Source: Clusia tigrina (lineage: Eukaryota > Arthropoda > Insecta > Diptera > Clusiidae). Taken from it: DNA of 64,000 nucleotides. Shown one piece after another: positions 1 to 13,351 of this stretch (position 1 is the first letter of the stretch; every line of letters begins with the position of its first letter). A model generated the notes under the pieces. The model saw nothing but the letters and a program-made list of their open reading frames with translations, made no database searches and was not told the DNA's origin. The stretch covers positions 166,568,815 through 166,632,814 of the forward strand of contig OV050030.1 in assembly GCA_920105625.2 (NCBI GenBank), given 5' to 3'. Made by a program: the position numbers and the translations under genes.

Positions 1-1754
1 CGTTACATCAGCAGCAATGAAGCAGTTTGGCGTATACTTTCATTCAACATCCACGAGCGATATCCAACAGTTCCACATCTAGCTGTTCATTTGGAAAATG
101 GCCAGCGTGTTTATTTCACCGAGCGAAATGCTGAAAATAGAGCCGAACATTCTCAGAGACATTCTCAGGCAATCACGCGCAAGTTATCCTAACCAGGAGT
201 ATTCGGACGAGATTTGCAACCAAACTCTACTGCTGATTGAGGACATGTGCATATCCATCAACAACAAAGTCCTTATTCAACTTGGAATGCCGGCTCCGTT
301 ACGGGACATAAACAGTGTTCAAGACAGAGACCTGGTGCGAGAACAGCACTTCGATGTCAACCAGCAACAACAATATGTGGAAACTCAAACAAAGCGGTTG
401 GTTGATGATCAAAGAACTGCTTACGCAAAAATCATACAACGGGTAACAAACGGAAATGGCGGACTTTTTTTCTCGATGCACCAGGAGGAACAGGCAAAAC
501 ATTCCTCATCAATTTAATATTGGCGTCGGTTCGAATGCAGAATTGGATTGCACTCGCCGTGGCATCATCGGGAATTGCATCAACGCTATTGGACGGCGGA
601 CGCACTGCACACTCAGCACTGAAACTTCCATTGAATTTGCGCCAGGCAGAAACACCAACTTGCAACATCACCAAAAACTCCGGCATGGCCACAATCCTTA
701 AAACGTGCAAAATTATCATTTGGGACGAATGCACAATGGCCCATAAGAAATTGCTCGAAGCGCTTGACCGGACTCTACGTGATTTTCGAGGAAACAACCA
801 ACCGATGGGAGGCGATCTTATTCTTCTTGCTGGTGATTTCCGCCAAACTTTGCCCGTTATTCCAAGATCAATGCCCGCAGATGAGCTGAACGCATGCTTG
901 AAAGCTTCATATCTTTGGAACCGAGTCGAGAAAATCACGCTGTCGACGAACATGCGTGTGCATTTGTTGCAAGACCCGTCTGCCCAAACATTTTCAAAAC
1001 AACTTTTGGACATCGGAAATGGAAAAATTGCAATTGATCGCGCCACGAACGAGATTTCGTTCCCGCCTAACTTCTGTCAAATGCAAATGAATATTCAAGC
1101 CGTTGTCGACAAGGTATTCCCAAGTCTAACAACCTCCTACAAAAATCCGGATTGGCTGTGCGAACGTGCAATTTTGGCACCAAAAAGTGATGATGTCAAC
1201 AAGCTCAATGAGCAAATTCAATTGAAACTGCCTGGCAAAATAATTAAATACAAATCCATCGACACAGTAATGGATGAAGAACAAGCCGTCAATTATCCCA
1301 CTGAATTTTTGAATTCATTAGAACCACCCGGAATCCCACCGCATGTACTAAGCTTAAAGGTTGGATCACCGGAATTCTTATTCGCAACTTAAATGCACCA
1401 AAGTTATGCAACGGAACCAGATTGACCATCAAAAACTGTTCACCAAGTTTAATCGAGGCAACAATCATCGGCAAATTCAAAGGCGAAGACGTACTTATTC
1501 CACGAATTCCGATGGTTTCCACCTATTTAACATTCCAATTCAAGCGGCTCCAATTCCCTTTGCGTCTTGCCTTTGCTATTACCATAAATAAAGCACAAGG
1601 CCAATCATTGACTATTGCTGGCTTAATTTTTGAATATTCATGTTTTTCACACGGCCAGTTGTATGTGGCTTGGTCCCGAGTTGGCACGCCAAAAAATCAT
1701 ACGTTTTTACACCAAATAAAAAAACAAAAAACATTGTTTATCCGCTGGCCTTAA
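1..1754 (+). pseudogene. Helitron Rep/helicase, C-terminal half, frameshifted
   Basis: Encodes the PIF1-like superfamily 1 helicase half of the Helitron RepHel protein, which unwinds DNA during rolling-circle transposition. The first bases read NEAVWRILSFNIHERYP, a typical segment just upstream of the helicase. Walker A (GGTGKT) is at 484-501, a Walker B-like IIWDEC near 712, AGDFRQTLP near 835-860, and the late motif FAITINKAQGQSL followed by QLYVAWSRVG near 1570-1690. The frame changes near 100, near 466 (just before Walker A, in a T run) and near 1392, so no intact protein can be made. The Rep nuclease domain would lie upstream of the window. Family assignment is firm. Confidence 0.9.
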
Positions 1755-1959
1755 GATGAAGTAATAAATAAATATTATTTCCAATTTGCCTTAAATACAT
1801 GTGTTTCTTTTTTTATTGAGCCCATATCTACACCATATGTAAGTTATTCTGTGAAAAAACTTTATGATAGGTATTCCATGGATTTTTATTTAAAGGCCGT
1901 AAATTTCGTTAAAAGCTCTATTTAAATCGTGTGGTAATACAACACTAATGGTTGCTTAG

Positions 1960-1987
1960 GGCCAGCAACGCGGACCGGGTCAGCTAG
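1960..1987 (+). other. Helitron 3' terminus
   Basis: GC-rich terminal sequence ending in CTAG (1984-1987); the next base is T. This marks the right boundary of the Helitron. Confidence 0.8.
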
Positions 1988-2136
1988 TATGTATATATAA
2001 ATACTTAAGCATGAACATCATAAGGTATGTACGTAGTCACACATTCACACATACATACATGTGTGCGGCATTTATTCAAGTGCAATATAACACTTAAATA
2101 TTAATTATTGGCAAGAGCTGCGAAATACATATGTAC
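1988..2136. other. Noncoding AT-rich flank
   Basis: Short tephritid-like simple sequence with repeated ACATACATACATGTG-type words. No gene seen. Confidence 0.5.
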
Positions 2137-2280
<144 letters not shown>

Positions 2281-2490
2281 GTGTGTATATGGAACAAATG
2301 TACGAGCGTACATTTTATTAAGTATTGTTTTAGAAAATGAAATGAGTGTATGAGTATGCATTCTTATCAGTCAGTATATTTGCATAAATTGGAGTAATAA
2401 ATATATTAGAAATAATTAAACCAATAATGAGAAAATAAGGAGAGAATAAAATTAAAAATAAAGAGGTGATAAAATTAGCAATATAAGGGC

Positions 2491-2565
2491 TTCATGTAAA
2501 ATAAAATTTGTGTGCAATCGTAAAAAGTTTCATGTAGAATAAAATTTGTGTGCAATCGTAAAAAG
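2491..2565. repeat. Two-copy tandem repeat, 38-bp period
   Basis: The unit beginning TTCATGTARAATAAAATTTG and ending CAATCGTAAAAAG occurs at 2491-2527 and again at 2529-2565 with one substitution. It is a recent local duplication in otherwise anonymous AT-rich sequence (2281-2940) in which I see no gene. Confidence 0.95.
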
Positions 2566-2943
2566 TAGTATGGGACTTATTTTTTCAGTGTACGTATCAG
2601 GTAATTGTAATAATTCTGTACAAATAAGCATTATACGTTTATAAATGAACGTCAAATTGAAAGGGTAAACTGAATATGTACGTATGCAAATGAAGTACAT
2701 TTAAACGTAAGTAAATACATAAAATGATAAGCACACAATCGTACATACGTATACATATATACAAACTGGAATTTTAAGCGAGGTACATGTACATACTCGT
2801 ATATTTTAATATTTTCATATTGTGAAGAAATTCGAATACGGATTGTGGGAAATTGAAAATGTTTTGAGAAATAATCGTACAAATTGTGGGAAATTAAAAA
2901 AGAATATTTTTAATTGAATTGAGGAAAATCACTCTAGCAAGCT

Positions 2944-3808
2944 TTGGAACAGGAGGAGATAGAGTGTGACATGGCTAGCGTGGCTGGAGGTGGTGAAGCA
3001 GGGTGGCCCAGAAGCCAAAAGTCGACTGAGTCAGAGCAGCTGACCGGGGACGGGCAATTCTTTGAGGAAGCGAACTCCTCGACTACATTGAAGGAGGAGG
3101 ACGCAGAGGGGATGATGGTGGAGGTAAGAAGGACAGATTCCTACGAAGCTGATCCAAATCAAACTCCATCATTCTAAACCCGCCTCCGCGAATTTGATGG
3201 TCCACTTAGGTTCCGGTGGTTCCTCATCCAAGAGCCATGGATATGCGGCAATAAAATCTGCGGTCTAAAAATGAGAGGTTTGAAGCTGCTAGCCGCTCAG
3301 AGCACAGGTAATCCTCGTGCTTGTATATTAGCAAAGGATACCATTAACATCTTCTTGACTCCTCAGTTAAGCAATGGCGATACAGTGGTGGCAAGCATTG
3401 AGCTGCTTCTGGGTAGCCTCTGCCTATTTGCCCCATGACAAGGAGTCCCCACGGAAGGAGGTTCGAGGAATAGTTATGGAGGCAGCCGCAGCCAACAGGA
3501 ACTTGATTGTCTCCAGCGACACTAACGCCCACAATACATTGTTGGGAAGTACCGACACAAATGCAGGAGGTGAGTCAATTTTAGACTTTATCATAGAAAA
3601 AAAGCTTAGTGTCCTAAATTTATGCTCAGAGCCGACTTTTACAACAAAGAATACAAACAATGTTTTGGATATTACACTGACCTTCGATCAGTTCGCGAAT
3701 AATGTAAAAAGATGGAGAGTTTCGAATGAAAATTCCTACTCTGACATAGAATTCGAATTGAACTTCCCAGTATCTCCAGTTAAAACGTATAGAAATATAC
3801 AAGTATAG
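2944..3808 (+). pseudogene. LOA element: gag end and AP endonuclease remnant
   Basis: An open stretch at 2944-3177 is rich in Glu, Ser and Gly and ends just before the endonuclease; it resembles the linker after the gag part of LOA elements. From about 3200 the translation reads LIQEPWICGNKICGLK, the QEPW motif that opens the AP-endonuclease domain that nicks target DNA. The segment 3374-3808 continues it with ASAYLPHDKESP and SSDTNAHNTLLGS (the SSDTNAH active-site motif, family consensus roughly GDxNAH). The frame changes near 3370, and the domain is lost near 3800 before the usual SDH motif is clear. Non-functional. Confidence 0.8.
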
Positions 3809-3903
3809 AAAAGATCTCAGGGCCTCACTGCCAAGCAATCCCCCGTCTGACCCCACAGACTCTGTAGAATTTGACGGGTTGATAAATCAGGTGGCAAAGG
3901 GCC

Positions 3904-4981
3904 TTGAATAGTTCACTTATAGCCGGGTGCTCGGTTGCGAAACTGAGAGGCCAGAATAAGCCACCTTGGTGGTCGATGAATCTAGGCCTTCTCCGGAAGT
4001 CTAATAAGCGGTTATCCAACAAGGCTAAAACCTCGGGTCTGCCATCGGACTGGGAAGCCTATAAGGCTGAACTAAAAACAAACAAAAAAGCAATATCAGA
4101 ACTGCGCAACGAGAATCCTGTCAAAATTATTGTAGAGATGTGGAAATAATATCGGAAGTAGTCAGACTAAGGAGAATCCTAGCGATGACACCATACAACC
4201 TGGGCTACCTAAAAGATCCGGAAGATGTGTAGAGCGAATCGAGAGAGGAATCTTTGGTTCTTCTCTTAGATACGCATTTTCCAAGCGGTAGGACAGTGGA
4301 GTGTAATAACTCGACATCTATGAGCAGGCAGTCTGAGATAGGAAATGCCATCGTTACAGTCGAGAAAATTTAGTGGGCCATTAATACAATGCAATTAGAA
4401 GCTGTCTTAACATTGGCTATATTCCGCTAAGATGAAGAGAAACGAAGGTTTTCCTTCATACCCAAAGCGGGCAGGTCCTCATATGTAAATCCTAAAGACT
4501 TCAGACCAATCAGACTCACGTCTTTCCTCCTAAAGGCGTTGGAGAGATTGATGAATGCACACTTACGGGAAGTTATTCCACCTCTATTAGAATCTCCTCG
4601 GCACAGCATGCATACACGAAGGGCAAATCGACAGAGACGGCGTTACACGAACTCATTGGTATAGTGGAAAAAGCCATCCAGCAGAAGGATTTTGCATTGG
4701 CAGCCTTCACTGGCATAGAAGGCGCTTTTAGCAATATAACTCCGAACGCCATTACGGGAGCGTTAGAAGCTCTGGGCGTTGATCCTAATGTGGTTGCATT
4801 GATAGAGACTATACTCGTCAGCAGAAATGTAACTGCCAGCTTAGGTACCTACACTTTCAGCAAACAAGTCTGCAGAGGTACTCCTCAGGGAGGAGTTCTC
4901 TCCCCTGCTCTAGAACTTTGCGGTATATTCCTTACTTCTATCCCTAAATTGGGGGGGTGGGGTTTGCCATTTATGCACTGA
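3904..4981 (+). pseudogene. LOA element: reverse transcriptase remnant
   Basis: After a spacer coding for a basic linker (3904-4149), reverse-transcriptase motifs appear in several frames: FRPIRLTSFLLKALERLM near 4500-4555, KSTETALHELI near 4625, and CRGTPQGGVLSPALE near 4870-4915 (RT motif 4). The catalytic YADD motif should follow, but the frame is destroyed near 4930-5030 and I cannot identify it. The domain copied element RNA at the nicked target; it is dead here. Confidence 0.8.
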
Positions 4982-5028
4982 CTGTAAATTTCTGTGGTCA
5001 CACCTATATTGCTATATAGAATACTGGT

Positions 5029-6160
5029 ATGGTGGCCAGCCGCTCAGAAACAAAGCTATTTGAAGCTTCAGAGGAAGGTCCAAAGAAGGCTTTTCTGTGC
5101 ATTTCTGGAGCTTTAAGGACCACCCCAAATAAAGCATTAGAAGTGATACTCAACCTACCCACATTAGAGCTGGTAAGGGAACAAGTGGCCGACGCATCAA
5201 CACTAAGGCTGAAATGTGCGGCATTATATCATGATCGACAGATTGGTCACTCGACTATCGTACATACCTGGAGTAGTTTTATCCAACGACCACTCTATAC
5301 CTAATATCAACTTTGATAGGCACTTCCAAACACTCATGCCAAGGAGAAGGGGGGAACTGAATTTCTACACTGACGGATCCAAACTTGACGATAGAGTCGG
5401 CTTTCGATGTTTCTCAAAAGAACTGGGACTGAAGCTTTCGTTCCGTTTTCCTGACCACTGCAGTGGTTATCAAGCAGAGGTCCTAGCCATAAAGGAGGTA
5501 GCCGTCTACAAGAAGAGACATGCTGTAACAAAGAATATTATAAATATCTACTCGGATAGCCAGGCGGCCATCATGTCAATGAACTTGGTGGCATTGAAAT
5601 CATTGCTCAGGACTGCCGGGAAGCCCTAAATGATATCAGTACCGTTTTCAGGGTACGCCTTATATGGGTTCCGGGACATAGGGATATTGAGGGCTGGTGA
5701 CTTAGCCAGACGGAGCACCAACCTTCCTTTATGCACGGACAGATGCGATGTTGAAATACCAATTACCACCTGTAAACTGATGCTGAAGGATAGGGTCGGG
5801 CGTGAGGCCAATGGGTCTTGGGCACACGAGGGCACTTGCTTAACGACCAGGCTAATATGGTCGGAGCTTAATAGAAGGAAATCTAGATACTTGCTTGCCT
5901 GTCGAGAGAGGATATCTCTAAGGTCATGCCTTGTGTAACTGGTCACTGGCTGTTCGGCCGGCATGCTCTCAGGCTGGGAGTATTCTCTCATGAATACTGC
6001 AGAAGCTGTGGGGATGAGGAGGAGACTGTGGAATATCTTTATTGCAGTTGCCCCTCTCTGCCTAGAAGCAGAGGGGGCTCTTTAGGCAAATACGCTTTTA
6101 GCTCTCTTACGGAAACAAATCCTGCGCTTTATTAGGGCTTCGAAATGGTTCGACGAGTGA
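5029..6160 (+). pseudogene. LOA element: RT thumb, RNase H and C-terminal Cys/His region
   Basis: 5029-5304 encodes the post-catalytic RT region (RTTPNKALEVILNLPTLEL). RNase H follows: FYTDGSKLDDRVG near 5360 (first catalytic Asp), a Glu-containing GYQAEVLAIKE near 5467, YSDSQAAIMSMN near 5548, and after a frameshift near 5630 VRLIWVPGHRDI. The C-terminus at 5926-6135 reads VTGHWLFGRHALRLG and CRSCGDEEETVEYLYCSC, the Cys-rich end of LOA-type ORFs. The tract is split over at least three frames. Confidence 0.85.
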
Positions 6161-6259
6161 ATCGGAGGTGCGTTGTTACGCGATGGTATCACAATGGACC
6201 CATGAGTGCGCTGGTCCATAGACAGGCTGCCACGTTAACCTAACCTTACCTAACCTATA

Positions 6260-6820
6260 TTGACACTACAAAGCCATACACAAGAAATGGGGTCGATATA
6301 ATCAATTCAAGGTACACTACCGAAAGTTACCTTGGATATGCTCCTAATGATGATTTATGAAGAAAACATCCCCATTGTTGAACTAGCACGCACAGGAAAA
6401 GGTAAAGTGTATTTCAGGGTCAGTCTAATCCGACTTCAGACTTCTGTACTCGTTTTTTTGTGGTTTTACACATTAAAAATTCCGCACTTGTGTCGATTAA
6501 GGAAGTCATTGCCATTGATTTGTGTTTTATAGTAACATAATTTATGGAACTGTCTGAAATTTTATATACATTTAGTTTCGGCGCTCCGGAGTGTGGTTGT
6601 CGCACACATCGCTTTGCATGTTTCCTATTTCGTTATTTGATTATTCATACATTCGAACTTTATTTCCGTTGTTTCTTTGTCCAATATTTTTATTTGAAAT
6701 AGGTCGGTTTGTTTGTTGCATTTGCGCGTTCTTATTTTGTGTGTTATTGTAATTTTAGTTCTGTCGTCTGATTATTTGTTAGTACCTTTATTACTTTTCA
6801 CACTCGTGACGATGGTGTTA
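6260..6820. other. Unassigned sequence between two retrotransposon remnants
   Basis: Begins with a short coding-like stretch on the plus strand (6300-6420, ENIPIVELARTGKGKVYF) that I do not recognise. The rest is T-rich with no convincing frame; 6600-6820 may be decayed endonuclease of the neighbouring minus-strand I-type fragment. Confidence 0.3.
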
Positions 6821-7930
6821 TACGACTACACCACACCAAGAGTTTTTTTCTCCAGGCTTCAAAATCTCCCAATAACTCATATGGTTTATTTATGTTGCTA
6901 ATAAGTGCGTTTAATCCAGATGAAAATATTTCTTGGTTGGGAAAAATTTATGCATTTATAATAATGAAAGAGATGGTTGAAGTAATTTCTATGCCGATTG
7001 CTAAGATTTTTGAGTTTATTTTTATTAATTTATGTTGTAAAGACGATTCGATTAGTAAACTCACACCTCTACAGGCGTGTTCGTTGATGTTAATATCATT
7101 TTTTCCAGAAATGGAGTAATTGCGGGGGATATTACAAAAATTTGGATTTGATCGTAAGTTGGTTTCCTGTAAAGTTATAATTGAAGAGTGCTCTTCCGAA
7201 TTGAATTGAAGAGTGATCTTCCGAATGACGCTTTTTGAGTTTGGGTTTTGTTGTGAAACATAAGAACTGGTAGGTGGGGTAATATTTGTATTTGGTGTAG
7301 TTGTGATGAGTAATTGAGTTAAAGAGTTGAGTAAGTGCAACGATTTGGTGTTAAAAAGAGATTCATTGTGTTTAGTTTGTTTGCTTTGGTTAATAGTAGA
7401 ATGATTAGGATGGGGAGGGGAGTGGGAACTGATTTGTCTTGTGTAGGAGAGTTTGTGTATGGGGAATTCGATAGTGTATTTTGTTGTGCTGTATTTGGGA
7501 GAGAGATGTTTATATTCTTTGTGTGTTTTTGTTTTACAGCTAAATTCATCATTATATCTAATTTTTCGTTGGGACAGTCTTTTTCAAAGCTGTTTTCAGT
7601 TTCGTTTTTTTTTTGTGCTGCTTCGCGAAAAGAGCATTTATTCAATTTTTTTTTTATTATTGCTTGACGTTTATTAAATTTAGGACAATTTTTGTTTTTT
7701 GAGCGATGTTGGATTTTACAATTGATGCACTCGACTTTGGTGTATGTAGTTGTGCCATGTTCGCTGCCAGAGCAAACAAAGCATTTTTTTCATTTTTGCA
7801 GTGGTTTTTGGTGTGTCCTATAAAGATAAGGTTTTACACTGCATTGGTGCAGGAATGTAGGGTCCGATTTTGGCTTTTTCCCATTCAATCTATCTCGTAA
7901 AGTAAGTCATATGAATTGAAGGCAAGTATA
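6820..7930 (-). pseudogene. I-type non-LTR retrotransposon fragment: gag end and endonuclease
   Basis: Minus strand. From about 7860 down to 7660 the translation gives zinc-knuckle sequence CFVCSGSEHG, then CINCKIQHRSKNKNCPKF followed by a basic helix, the pattern of I-clade gag proteins; a one-base shift in an A run near 7790 splits it. The gag tail continues at 7319-7645 (starting MNKCSFREAAQ). A second reading frame at 6948-7340 contains ITLQETNL and CRGVSLLIESSL, and near 6820-6900 NKPYELLGDFEAW, matching AP-endonuclease motifs (QETxL and GDFNAW). The reverse transcriptase is absent. Non-functional. Confidence 0.75.
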
Positions 7931-8142
7931 TGAAATGGGGAATTAATCACGTTGCCATTACCTAATTTTGTTATTTTTTTTTAATGAACTACCTTCTTTT
8001 CTTTCAGGGCTTCATCTATTTCCTCGGCACTGATCTGGAATATAGACTACTCCTTTGGACTAACAATAAGTAATCAAATCTTAACTCCAGCCAATGCTAG
8101 ACGAAAAATTTTTGTTTCTACGATTGCTTCTGTGAATGTCTT

Positions 8143-10810
8143 TCACGTCTCGCCTAATCGGCTGAGAGCAAGGGTGTCTCTCCTTCTCAGCCGAGTGTGA
8201 CCTCTATAATTTAGAATATTGCGGGCCGGTAGATTTGGGTGGAACTCAAGCTTCTTAATATACGTTGTGACATGTTTTGAAAACACATTTTTTACCACCG
8301 GGACGTTTAGATCTTTGTGAATGCACAAATTTTTGACATACCACGGAGCGGCTGTAATCATTCGGAGGATTTTATTTTGTCGCCTTTGAATTTTCTCTAT
8401 ATTTGACGCTGAGGCAGTACCCCATAGCTGAATCCCGTAGCACCATATTGGTTTTAGAATCGAGTCGTATAGTAGAAGTTTACAGTCTAGGCTTAGTATA
8501 GGATTTTTTCCCAATAAGCCAGTTAATTTGAACTGTTTTTAGTTTCATTTGGATCAACTTTGCTTCTATGTGGGTTTTCCATGATAATCGACGATCAAGA
8601 TGAATACCGAGGAATTTATCCTCGCTGTGTTGCGGTATAGTCTGGGTGTTGATATGGATAGGCGGGCATGTTTCCCTGCGCAATGTAAATGTAATATGTA
8701 CACATTTTTGTTCGTTCACCTTTATCCTCCATGGTTGTAGCCATTTTTCCAACTGAGATATATTCCTGTAATTTGCAGCATGCTTCTTGAGGGTTTTCGT
8801 GGACGCTTAGGAAAGCTGTATCATCAGCTAATGTTGATACGTGGATATTATTGCTTATTGGCATATCAGAGGCGTATATCAAATATAAGATAGGACCCAA
8901 GATGCTGCCTTGGGGAACTCCGGCTTGAATCGGTTGAGGTGTGCTCAGAAAATTACCTTCTTTGATGATAAATTTTCGTCCAGTTAAATAGTTTTTAAAT
9001 AGCTTATGAGTGTTTGCGGGTAATTTTTGCTTTATTTTCAAACCTTAATGCCAAACTTTATCAAAAGCCTGGGAAACGTCAATGAAGAGGGCAGAACAAT
9101 ATTTCTTTTCTTCGAACGTTTTTCTAACTATGTTTACAAGTTTATGTGTTTGTTCAATAGTGCTATGTTTTCTTCTGAATCCAAATTGATGATCTGGAAT
9201 GCATCCATTCTCATTTAGTATGGGGGTCAGCTTGCTCATAAGTAGTTTTCCAAATAGTTTTGACATGTTAGATAATAGGCTAATAGGTCTATCATATTCT
9301 GCTTTCGTATGGTCTTTTCCGGGCTTAGGTATCATGGTAATCAACGAAACCTTCCATTCAGTAGGATACGGTTGGAGGCGTAAAATAGCATTAAAAACGA
9401 AAAGAATTATTTTTCTTACTATACGGGGCAGTTATAAAAGCATCTTATTACTGATTTTGTCATTACCTGTGGCTTTCCTCGGGTTTAAGCCAGCAATAGT
9501 GGTTTCAATATCCCGAATATTAGATCTCAGAGGAATCGCTGCTTCCGCGACGACTGTTGGCAGCTCAAGTATATCAGCAGATATGTTTGGAGTGAAAACG
9601 GTTTTCAAATGGTTTACAAAAAGATTCCCTTTTTCAGTATCAGTTCTTGCCGAAGCTCCGCCCAAAGTTCGTAGGGGAGGCTTACATATCTCAAGTTTTT
9701 TAAGTCCTCTGGTTGCTCGCCATAGCGAATAATCTGTTTGTGGCGTTGCATCGAGATCTTGGAGAAATTTCTGCAGAGATGCTGATTTTTTATATTCTAA
9801 TAATTTTCTAAACTGTTACCAAACTTACCAAACTGTTTGGTACATTCTTTGAGCATAATTTTTAACTGCGGGGATCTGTATCGTTGCCATTCTCTTCGAA
9901 CTCTTCTTTTTTCTGACAATAGCCATTCAACATATACAGAGTGGATTCTATGGTATCTGACCTGTCGATTGGTAGAAGTAACATGTTCAACAGCTTGCTT
10001 GAGGATTTCATCTAGCTTTCTATAGAGCCATCTATGTCTGCAAGCGTTCTTAACAGCATGCTATCCGTGCAATGGGCACTGAGGTATTTCTTGTATTTCA
10101 ACAAGTTAACATGTGTAACTGTCGTCACCAACTCACCAGGTTCTCGGGGGTTCCGTACGGTAACAATAGTGGGAGAATGATCTGAAGATAATTCTAGTGA
10201 GGCCTCAACTAGAAACATTTCGCTGGGAACGCCCTTTACCACTCCAAAATCAATACCATCTGGAGTCTTTTTTCGATCTGATGGCCAGTAGGTTCGTTGT
10301 CCGCATGAAATTACTTTTAACCCCATTTTAGTAATTGTATCAAACAGAACACGTCCCTTCGGGGTGATTAGCCGTGATCCCCAGAAAGTATGCTTAGCGT
10401 TGCAATCACCAGCTTCCAGAAAACGTGGTCCTAGTGATTTATAAAATTTACTGTATTGACTTTCTGTGATTTGAAAATCTGGGAGGAGAATAAATCGATG
10501 AAATCACCAAGTCCTGGTGGAAATTTTCGACGCAAATATTTGTTGTCTGAAGGTAATTCTCACGAGTGTCTCAAAGAAAATAGTGTTTGAGTCGCGACTT
10601 TATAAGTATTGCCGAGCCACCACAAGCTCTTCCTCTGGGGTCCTTGGTGTCGTATAAAGTGTTTCCATTTATTTTAAAAAAGCTTCTAGACGTCAAATGT
10701 GTCTCAGAGATCAGCATTACTTCAATTTGCTTATCCAATAGGAAATATTCCAGTTCGTTTTTATGTTGGCGGATGCCGTTTGCGTTCCAGAAACAGATTT
10801 TTAGGTTCAT
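8143..10810 (-). pseudogene. Jockey copy 1 ORF2 (endonuclease-reverse transcriptase)
   Basis: Starts MNLKICFWNANGIRQHKNEL (10810), the usual Jockey AP-endonuclease opening, then VMLISETHLT and GGSAILIKSRL. The frame breaks near 10571; further endonuclease sequence with SSDHSPTIVTV lies at 10012-10326. RT begins near 9665; ARTDTEKGNLFVNHLKTVF precedes RPISLLSNMSKLFGKLL and FRRKHSTIEQTHKLV (9045-9344), AGVPQGSILGPILYLIY and TLADDTAFLSV (8616-9041; LADD in place of YADD), and a C-terminal region ending TRLRRRDTLALSRLGET at 8143. At least four shifts split it. It would prime reverse transcription at nicked target DNA; this copy cannot. Confidence 0.9.
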
Positions 10811-11812
10811 GGTTTCTTTAATACCGCCTGCAGCAGTGTAGATTGCACTTTCAACATTTCCTGCATCATGCAGGTCATGTTGGTTGTAAAACTATTTACT
10901 GACTGAATTAAAGTCTCTATTAAAGCTTGAAGACTACTATAATTAAAGCTGTGGATATCGTTTGCTGGTAGTTCTTTTTGCACTATAGTCTGGCTAGACT
11001 TTAAAACATTTGCGTAAGAAAATTGACTGGAAGATTTTTGGTGCTGACTCTGGGAAATTTGAGTTAAGCAGATTCATAGGCTGAGTGGATGTAGGAATAT
11101 ATTTTTTGGTCAAAGATCGATTTACGAGCGCGTAAACAGGGCAGGCCCTATAGTTGGCAGTATGGTTACCACCGCAATTGCCACATTTTTTTTTTATTTT
11201 TGGGTCATCTTTTGGTTTGACACATTTGGCGGTGCCATGTAGGTCCCCACACACTACGCAAACGGAGGGTAACTTGCAGTAAGTCTTAGTATGGCCAAAT
11301 TCTTGGCAGTTCAGGCATTGAACGGGTCCTGCACGTTTATGCGGTTCTTCTACAGTAACTCTACGGTGCAACAAATATTTTAGGTTATAAATGGGGTGAG
11401 GTTCGTTCTTCTTCAGATTCATTACACCTGGTTCTAGTTTTACCCGAAATAGTGGTTGTGGGACTCTGTCTCTGTTTCTGATAATGGTAACATTTTTAAC
11501 TTTAAAGCCATTGATTTGCAAGCCCCCCTTTACCTCCTCTGAATCCACGCAGGAGTCAATGCCTTTTACAACAATCTGTAGACCCTTAGCGCTTTTTAGC
11601 TGGTGAGTGAAGAAGTTTTTGTTTTGTTCTTCAAAATCTGACACAATTTTACGTTAATCATTTTCCTGGTTTACCTGGATTTTCGTTTCTAATATGTTAC
11701 CACGTTTTATTGGAGTTACGTAGAACGCCTTTTCACCAATTAATGATATTAAGCTCTTTATTAACTCGTTAGAGTTACGTTCCCTCAAATAAATCGGGGG
11801 TGGTTTACTCGT
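10807..11812 (-). pseudogene. Jockey copy 1 ORF1 (gag-like nucleic-acid-binding protein)
   Basis: Begins in frame upstream of the intact stretch (PPPIYLRERNSNEL) and has one premature TAA near 11650. The main open part (11644-10994) carries a gag domain and three CCHC-type zinc knuckles: CLNCQEFGHTKTYCKL, CVVCGDLHGTAKCVKP and CGNCGGNHTANYRACPVY. Such proteins coat the element RNA and deliver it to the nucleus. A frameshift near 11000 separates the last 60 codons, which end with TGA overlapping the ORF2 start as ATGA at 10807-10810. Close relative of the ORF1 at 45438. Confidence 0.9.
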
Positions 11813-11964
11813 GTTAGAGTGTTAGAATAGATAAGACACAAATCGACACAAAGAATATACTAGTTTCGTACAGTTTATTCTTGCAATACCTATTCCAATT
11901 CTTAGCCAATTCCTTGCTCCATCTCTCAGCACTGAAAGGAAAGCATAAAATTGGAATATTTCGG

Positions 11965-13333
<1,369 letters not shown>

Positions 13334-13334
<1 letters not shown>

Positions 13335-13351
13335 GGCGCCCGAGCAGGGAC
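13334..13351 (+). other. Primer-binding site, tRNA-Lys type
   Basis: TGGCGCCCGAGCAGGGAC immediately after the LTR. From established knowledge this matches the complement of the 3' end of tRNA-Lys(UUU), as used by lentiviruses, with one G for A that still pairs G-U. It begins reverse transcription. The following untranslated leader (13352-13928) is A-rich and has no ORF. Confidence 0.8.

Larger units (their letters stand above)
1..1987 (+). mobile_element. Helitron, 3' portion (continues upstream of window)
   Basis: Rolling-circle transposon whose 5' part lies outside the window. The sequence shows a PIF1-type helicase remnant followed by about 230 bp of AT-rich 3' region and a canonical Helitron end, CTAG, directly followed by T (Helitrons insert between A and T). 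A GC-rich patch with the motif GCGGACCGGGTCAGCTAG precedes the end, like the 3' ends of dipteran Helitrons. There are no terminal inverted repeats or target duplication, as expected for the class. Coding frames are broken, so this copy is non-autonomous. Confidence 0.9.
2941..6259 (+). mobile_element. LOA-type non-LTR retrotransposon, degraded copy 1
   Basis: Ordered remnants of a single polyprotein on the plus strand: acidic end of the gag-like part, AP endonuclease, reverse transcriptase, RNase H and a C-terminal Cys/His region. It ends in a CCTAA-rich tail at 6236-6259 (AACCTAACCTTACCTAACCT). The combination of RNase H and this C-terminus fits the LOA clade (Loa, Bilbo, Baggins). A second copy with the same C-terminus and tail lies on the minus strand at 59495-60470. 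Many stops and shifts make it inactive. The 5' end is not defined. Confidence 0.85.
7970..11812 (-). mobile_element. Jockey-type non-LTR retrotransposon, copy 1
   Basis: Nearly complete element on the minus strand: ORF1 (gag) 11812-10807, ORF2 (endonuclease plus RT) 10810-8143, then about 170 bp of 3' UTR reaching a T run at 7971-7982 that may be the poly(A) tail. There is no RNase H domain, as usual for Jockey. ORF1 is open at its 5' limit near 11812 with no start codon visible, so the 5' end is truncated. Several stops and shifts make the copy inactive. The family is related to, but distinct from, the plus-strand copy at 45438-49788. Confidence 0.9.

Noticed and set aside
432..1046. 204-codon minus-strand frame
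   Set aside because: Shadow of the Helitron helicase on the plus strand, whose Walker A and other motifs are clear.
9199..9732. 177-codon plus-strand frame
   Set aside because: Antisense of the Jockey copy 1 reverse transcriptase, which has recognised RT motifs.
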